Positions 13,962-17,498 of a stretch of 17,498 nucleotides of DNA are shown in pieces. The notes under the pieces are model-generated. The model searched no databases. It saw only the letters and a program-made list of their open reading frames with translations, and was not told where the DNA came from. The translations under genes were made by a program, and so were the position numbers. Source of the stretch: RPQJ01 sp031404015 (lineage in GTDB: Bacteria > Pseudomonadota > Gammaproteobacteria > Steroidobacterales > Steroidobacteraceae); NCBI GenBank assembly GCA_031404015.1, contig JANNGT010000334.1:1-17498 (forward strand). Direction: 5' to 3'. Every line of letters starts with the position of its first letter. Position 1 is the stretch's first letter.

Positions 13962-15797
13962 CTACTCCACCGTCACGCTCTTCGCCAGATTCCTGGGCTG
14001 ATCGACATCCGTGCCTTTGAGAATGGCGCAGTGATACGCCAGCAACTGCAGCGGGATCGTGTACACGGCCGGCGCCTGGAAATAGCTCACGTGTCGCGGC
14101 ATCTCGATCACGTGCACGCCATCCGACGATTGCATCCCTGACTCGGGATCGGCAAACACATACAGCTCGCCGCCGCGCGCGCGAACTTCCATCAGGTTGC
14201 TCTTCAGCTTTTCGAGCAGGTCGTTGTTGGGCGCAACCGTGATGATCGGCATGTCTTCGTCGACCAGCGCGAGCGGGCCGTGCTTCAGCTCGCCGGCCGG
14301 ATAGGCCTCGGCGTGGATGTACGAAATTTCCTTGAGCTTCAGCGCACCTTCCATCGCAATGGGATGCATCGGGCCGCGACCCAGGAACAGCGCATGGCGC
14401 TTGTCGACGAAGCGCTTCGCCATGTCCTTGATGACCGGGTCGAGCTTAAGGGTGGCTTCGATCAGCGACGGGATGCCGAGCAGTCGTTGCACGAGCCCGC
14501 GCTCGCGCTCCGCATCGGCGCCGTGGAACTTGGCGAGCGCCACGACCAGCATGCCGAGCGCGGTCAGTTGCGTCGTGAACGCCTTGGTCGATGCCACGCC
14601 GATCTCAGGGCCCGCACGCGTCAGCATGACGAGCTCGGACTCGCGCACCAGCGAGCTTTCGGGCACGTTGCAGATCGCGAGCTGCGACAGATACCCGGCC
14701 TGCTTCGCCAGACGCAGCGCCGCCAGGGTGTCTGCCGTCTCGCCCGACTGCGAGACGCTCACGAACAGCGTGTTCTTGGGCACGACCGGATTGCGATAGC
14801 GGTATTCGCTGGCGATCTCCACCCAGCAGGGCAAGCGGCAGATCTGCTCGATGAAATACTTGGCAACCGATGCCGCGTGGAAACTCGTGCCGCAAGCAAC
14901 GATGCGCACCGCTTCGGTTCTTGCAAACACGGCCTGTGCGGCAGGGCCGAACGCAGCCTCGAGCAGCTTGCCGCCCGCAACGCGTTCCTCGAGCGTCTGC
15001 GCGACCGCGCGCGGCTGCTCGTGGATTTCCTTCAGCATGTAGTGCGGGTAATCGCCCTTCTCGGCGGCGTCAGCCGACAGTTCGCTCTCATGCAACTTGC
15101 GCTGGGCCGTGTTGCCGTCACGGTCCAGGATGCGAACGCTGTCGCGCTTGATCTCGCAGACGTCGCCTTCCTCGAGAAAGATGAACTTGCGGGTGACGGG
15201 CAACAGCGCGGCGACGTCCGACGCCACGAAGTTCTCGCCTTCGCCCAAGCCGACCACGACCGGGCAGCCTTCGCGCGCCAGGATGATGCGCTCGGGGTCC
15301 TTCTGCGAAATCACTGCCAGGGCATAGGCGCCCTGCAGTTCGGAGACGGTGGCGCGCACGGCCTTGAACAGGTCGCCTGTCTTCTGCAGGTGGTAGTGCA
15401 CGCGATGCGCGATCACTTCCGTGTCGGTCTCGGACGTGAACTCGTAGCCCGCGGCCTGCAGCTCTTCGCGCAATTCCTCGTGGTTCTCGATGATGCCGTT
15501 GTGGACCAGCGCGATGCCGTCCTTCGAGACGTGCGGGTGCGCGTTGCGCTCGCTCGGTACGCCGTGCGTGGCCCAGCGCGTGTGAGCGATGCCGAGCAGC
15601 CCGTGCGTGGGACTCTCGTCGATTGCGTCCTGCAGCTTGCGGACCTTGCCCACGGCTCGCAGGCGCTTGATCGTGCCGGTGCCGTTCAGCACGGCGACGC
15701 CCGCCGAGTCGTAGCCACGGTATTCGAGGCGACGCAGGCCCTCGATCAGGATAGGAACAACGTCACGCTGGGCGACGGCACCGACGATTCCGCACAT
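13962..15797 (-). CDS. glmS: Glutamine--fructose-6-phosphate aminotransferase (isomerizing)
   Basis: A 611-residue GlmS, close to the 609 residues of E. coli. It makes glucosamine-6-phosphate from fructose-6-phosphate and glutamine in the cytoplasm, the entry step to UDP-GlcNAc for peptidoglycan and lipopolysaccharide. MCGIVGAVA gives the N-terminal Cys2 nucleophile after Met removal, and the glutaminase domain covers roughly residues 1-240. Two SIS sugar-isomerase domains follow, with ACGTSFHA, SQSGETADT and the conserved end LAKSVTVE (Lys606, sugar ring opening). AGGA lies 7 nt before the ATG. No glmU is adjacent, and no glmS ribozyme is expected or seen in the short leader. It is divergent from the TonB receptor. 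The 3' end carries the conserved coding sequence used by Tn7 TnsD as a target. Confidence 0.97.
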   Translation of the reverse strand: MCGIVGAVAQRDVVPILIEGLRRLEYRGYDSAGVAVLNGTGTIKRLRAVGKVRKLQDAIDESPTHGLLGIAHTRWATHGVPSERNAHPHVSKDGIALVHNGIIENHEELREELQAAGYEFTSETDTEVIAHRVHYHLQKTGDLFKAVRATVSELQGAYALAVISQKDPERIILAREGCPVVVGLGEGENFVASDVAALLPVTRKFIFLEEGDVCEIKRDSVRILDRDGNTAQRKLHESELSADAAEKGDYPHYMLKEIHEQPRAVAQTLEERVAGGKLLEAAFGPAAQAVFARTEAVRIVACGTSFHAASVAKYFIEQICRLPCWVEIASEYRYRNPVVPKNTLFVSVSQSGETADTLAALRLAKQAGYLSQLAICNVPESSLVRESELVMLTRAGPEIGVASTKAFTTQLTALGMLVVALAKFHGADAERERGLVQRLLGIPSLIEATLKLDPVIKDMAKRFVDKRHALFLGRGPMHPIAMEGALKLKEISYIHAEAYPAGELKHGPLALVDEDMPIITVAPNNDLLEKLKSNLMEVRARGGELYVFADPESGMQSSDGVHVIEMPRHVSYFQAPAVYTIPLQLLAYHCAILKGTDVDQPRNLAKSVTVE

Positions 15798-16125
15798 GTT
15801 GAGTCCTTTTACTGCGGGCCGCGGAGGCTAACAGAAATTCTATACAGATCAAAGGGCTACCACTTGCGCCGCCCATGTTGCGCTATTCCACCCGGCACCA
15901 ATTCTAGGCCCTGCCGCAGCCGTCGGAATGCGCTGTGTCACATATGGCGGAAATACAACAGAGCCATCCATGGCGCAGCGCGCAAGTCCTCGGCCCAGCG
16001 CAGCACACGCGCGCTGGCACTTGTTCCCTTGGGCGGCATCGCCCGATGGCGTTTCGCATATCGTTTGTTTTTTTATCATCCGCTGCGTATCTTCAGCGCA
16101 ACGATTACACAAGATGGGGACCCCG
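15798..16125. other. Divergent intergenic region between glmS and the TonB-dependent receptor
   Basis: About 330 bp with no credible gene on either strand. On the minus strand a -10-like TAGAAT or TATAGA lies in the stretch around 15835-15845, upstream of glmS, without a clear -35. A run of seven T's at about 16070 and a weak hairpin with one mismatch (about 16034-16050) are present, but they are not spaced as a terminator. The receptor promoter could not be located. Confidence 0.5.
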
Positions 16126-17498
16126 ATGCGTACTAGCAATGCCTTGGTGCGACGTCGTATCCGACGCTCGCCTGTTGCCGCGGCCATCCTGCTGGCCTGC
16201 CCTGCCCTGATGGCGCAGGAGAGCAACTCCGGCGGTCTCGAAGAAATCATCGTCACCGCGCAGAAGCGGTCCGAAAGCCTGCAGGACGTGCCAATCAGCA
16301 TCCAGGCGCTCGGCACCGAGCGGCTGGCAGAGCTGAACATCAAGAATTTCCGTGATTACGTGCAGATGCTGCCGACGGTCACGATGCAGCCCGCGATTGG
16401 CGCAGGTGCCGGCTTCTCGCTGGTCTACATGCGCGGCATCGCGACGGGCGGCGACGGCCAAGCCACCACGTCGCAGCCCAGCGTCGGCATGTACCTTGAC
16501 GAGCAGCCGATCACGACGGTGCAGGGCAACCTCGACGTACACATGTACGACATCGCGCGAGTCGAGGCGCTGGCGGGTCCGCAGGGTACGCTCTACGGGG
16601 CCAGTTCGCAGGCCGGCACGATTCGCATCATCACCAACAGGCCGGACACATCGGCGTTCTCTGCGGGGTATGCGGTCGAAGGCAACATCGTCGATGAGGA
16701 CGACACGGGTTACACGGTGGAAGGCTACGTCAACGTGCCGCTCACCGATACAGCAGCGGTCCGCCTGGTCGGCTGGTCGCGCCGGGACGCGGGCTGGGTC
16801 GACAACAAGTTCGGCACGCGAACGTTCGTAGGTAACGAGGACAACGATCCCGATTCCGACACGTACTGTGGTTCGGCCACCTGTGTCGAAGACGACATCA
16901 CGATCGACAACAGGAAGCTTGCGCAGGACAACTACAACACGATCGACACACTCGGTGGCCGTGCCGCCCTGCGCATCGAACTCGGTGACAACTGGATCGT
17001 TACTCCCTCGCTCCAGGCGCAGAAACAGGAAAGCGAAGGTTCGTGGGGCGACGACCTGAGCAGCTTCACGAAGGGCGACAACGCCGTCACTCACTTCAAG
17101 CCGGAGTACTCGAACGATGAGTGGTACCAGATCGGCATGACGATCGAAGGCAAGATTGCCAACCTCGACCTGGTGTACTCGGGCAACTACCTCTCCCGCG
17201 ACGTCGACGCCTCGTTTGACTATTCCGACTATTCCTATTTTTACGACGCCTATTATTCGACTGGGTACTTCGCTGGCCTGCACTTCGACAACAACGGCGA
17301 TGCGATTCCGCAGGTTGCGCGCTTCACCAACAACGACGGCTACTCCAAGCAGAGTCACGAGTTGCGCATCAGTACGCCTGTCGACCAGCGCCTGCGCGGC
17401 ATGCTCGGCGTGTTCTGGCAGGAGCAGAAGCACGAGTTCCAGCAGAACTTCGAGGTCGAAGGCCTCGCCGACGTGATGCTGATGAATTCCGGCGAGGC
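16126..17498 (+). CDS. TonB-dependent outer-membrane receptor (N-terminal part)
   Basis: Open to the right edge; 457 codons are present, and the stop lies beyond the window. Residues 1-30 form a signal peptide ending PALMA before QES. A TonB-box-like LEEIIVTAQKR follows, then the plug domain: DVPISIQALGTERL, VYMRGIATGG, VGMYLDEQPI and VEALAGPQGTLYGASSQAG, which is diagnostic. After RIITNRP the sequence turns into alternating aromatic beta-barrel strands (for example DWIV-type, DLVYSGNYLS, YSDYSYFYDAYYS). It imports an unidentified substrate across the outer membrane using TonB energy. The start ATG at 16126 has GGGGA 5 nt upstream; an in-frame ATG at 16114 is possible. It is divergent from glmS and not linked to the amine cluster by orientation or spacing. 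Confidence 0.93.
   Translation, partial: MRTSNALVRRRIRRSPVAAAILLACPALMAQESNSGGLEEIIVTAQKRSESLQDVPISIQALGTERLAELNIKNFRDYVQMLPTVTMQPAIGAGAGFSLVYMRGIATGGDGQATTSQPSVGMYLDEQPITTVQGNLDVHMYDIARVEALAGPQGTLYGASSQAGTIRIITNRPDTSAFSAGYAVEGNIVDEDDTGYTVEGYVNVPLTDTAAVRLVGWSRRDAGWVDNKFGTRTFVGNEDNDPDSDTYCGSATCVEDDITIDNRKLAQDNYNTIDTLGGRAALRIELGDNWIVTPSLQAQKQESEGSWGDDLSSFTKGDNAVTHFKPEYSNDEWYQIGMTIEGKIANLDLVYSGNYLSRDVDASFDYSDYSYFYDAYYSTGYFAGLHFDNNGDAIPQVARFTNNDGYSKQSHELRISTPVDQRLRGMLGVFWQEQKHEFQQNFEVEGLADVMLMNSGE

Noticed and set aside
14280..16136. 618-codon open frame on the plus strand opposite glmS
   Set aside because: It is a mirror of the glmS coding strand in GC-rich DNA, with no recognisable domain, and glmS is certain.
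16105..17433. 442-codon minus-strand frame opposite the TonB receptor
   Set aside because: The plus strand encodes an unmistakable signal peptide and plug domain. The antisense product has no known features.
1..17498. CRISPR arrays, insertion sequences, rRNA genes or long direct repeats
   Set aside because: Reading through the window showed no regularly spaced repeats, transposase motifs or rRNA-like sequence.

Overview
The window is high-GC, densely coding bacterial DNA, with long spurious open frames opposite most genes. The glmS gene, the TonB-dependent receptor, the PotF-type binding protein and the GGDEF-EAL protein suggest a proteobacterium. The receptor style and codon use make a gammaproteobacterium my best guess, but nothing here fixes the taxon.

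Layout. Positions 1-384 (minus) hold the start of an HD-domain protein with a PhnZ/MIOX-like set of metal ligands. Positions 460-6173 (minus) are a tight operon, in order of transcription: class III aminotransferase, two paralogous PYROXD2-like FAD oxidoreductases, and a GcvT/DmdA-like folate-dependent protein. Stop and start codons overlap or nearly touch at each junction, and a terminator-like hairpin follows. Divergent from this operon is an apparently intact GbcA-like Rieske oxygenase (6389-7558, plus). The shared promoter region carries two copies of a TATATG-NN-CATATA-type dyad. Convergent with the oxygenase, 13 bp away, is the most unusual gene (7572-9125, minus): a BetI/TetR-type repressor fused in one frame to a Rieske-oxygenase-like domain that has lost both metal centres. 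Upstream of it, overlapping by a few bases, is an orphan PotF-type periplasmic binding protein (9098-10237, minus).

Working model (inference). Together these genes look like a catabolic module for a small amine, possibly N-methylated or betaine-like. The binding protein captures it, the Rieske enzyme oxidises or demethylates it, the GcvT-like protein moves one-carbon units to folate, and the FAD oxidoreductases and aminotransferase process the rest. The fusion protein would be the sensor: a dead copy of a Rieske enzyme used as the ligand-binding domain of a TetR repressor.

The second half is ordinary chromosome with some decay. A VapC-like PIN toxin is broken by a nonsense codon (10334-10620). 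A membrane-anchored HAMP-GGDEF-EAL protein (10825-13518) follows, preceded by the C-terminal remnant of a TPR protein (13531-13848). Next is a short region just downstream of glmS with a tRNA T-arm-like sequence. Last come glmS (13962-15797, minus) and, divergent from it, a TonB-dependent receptor that runs off the right edge.
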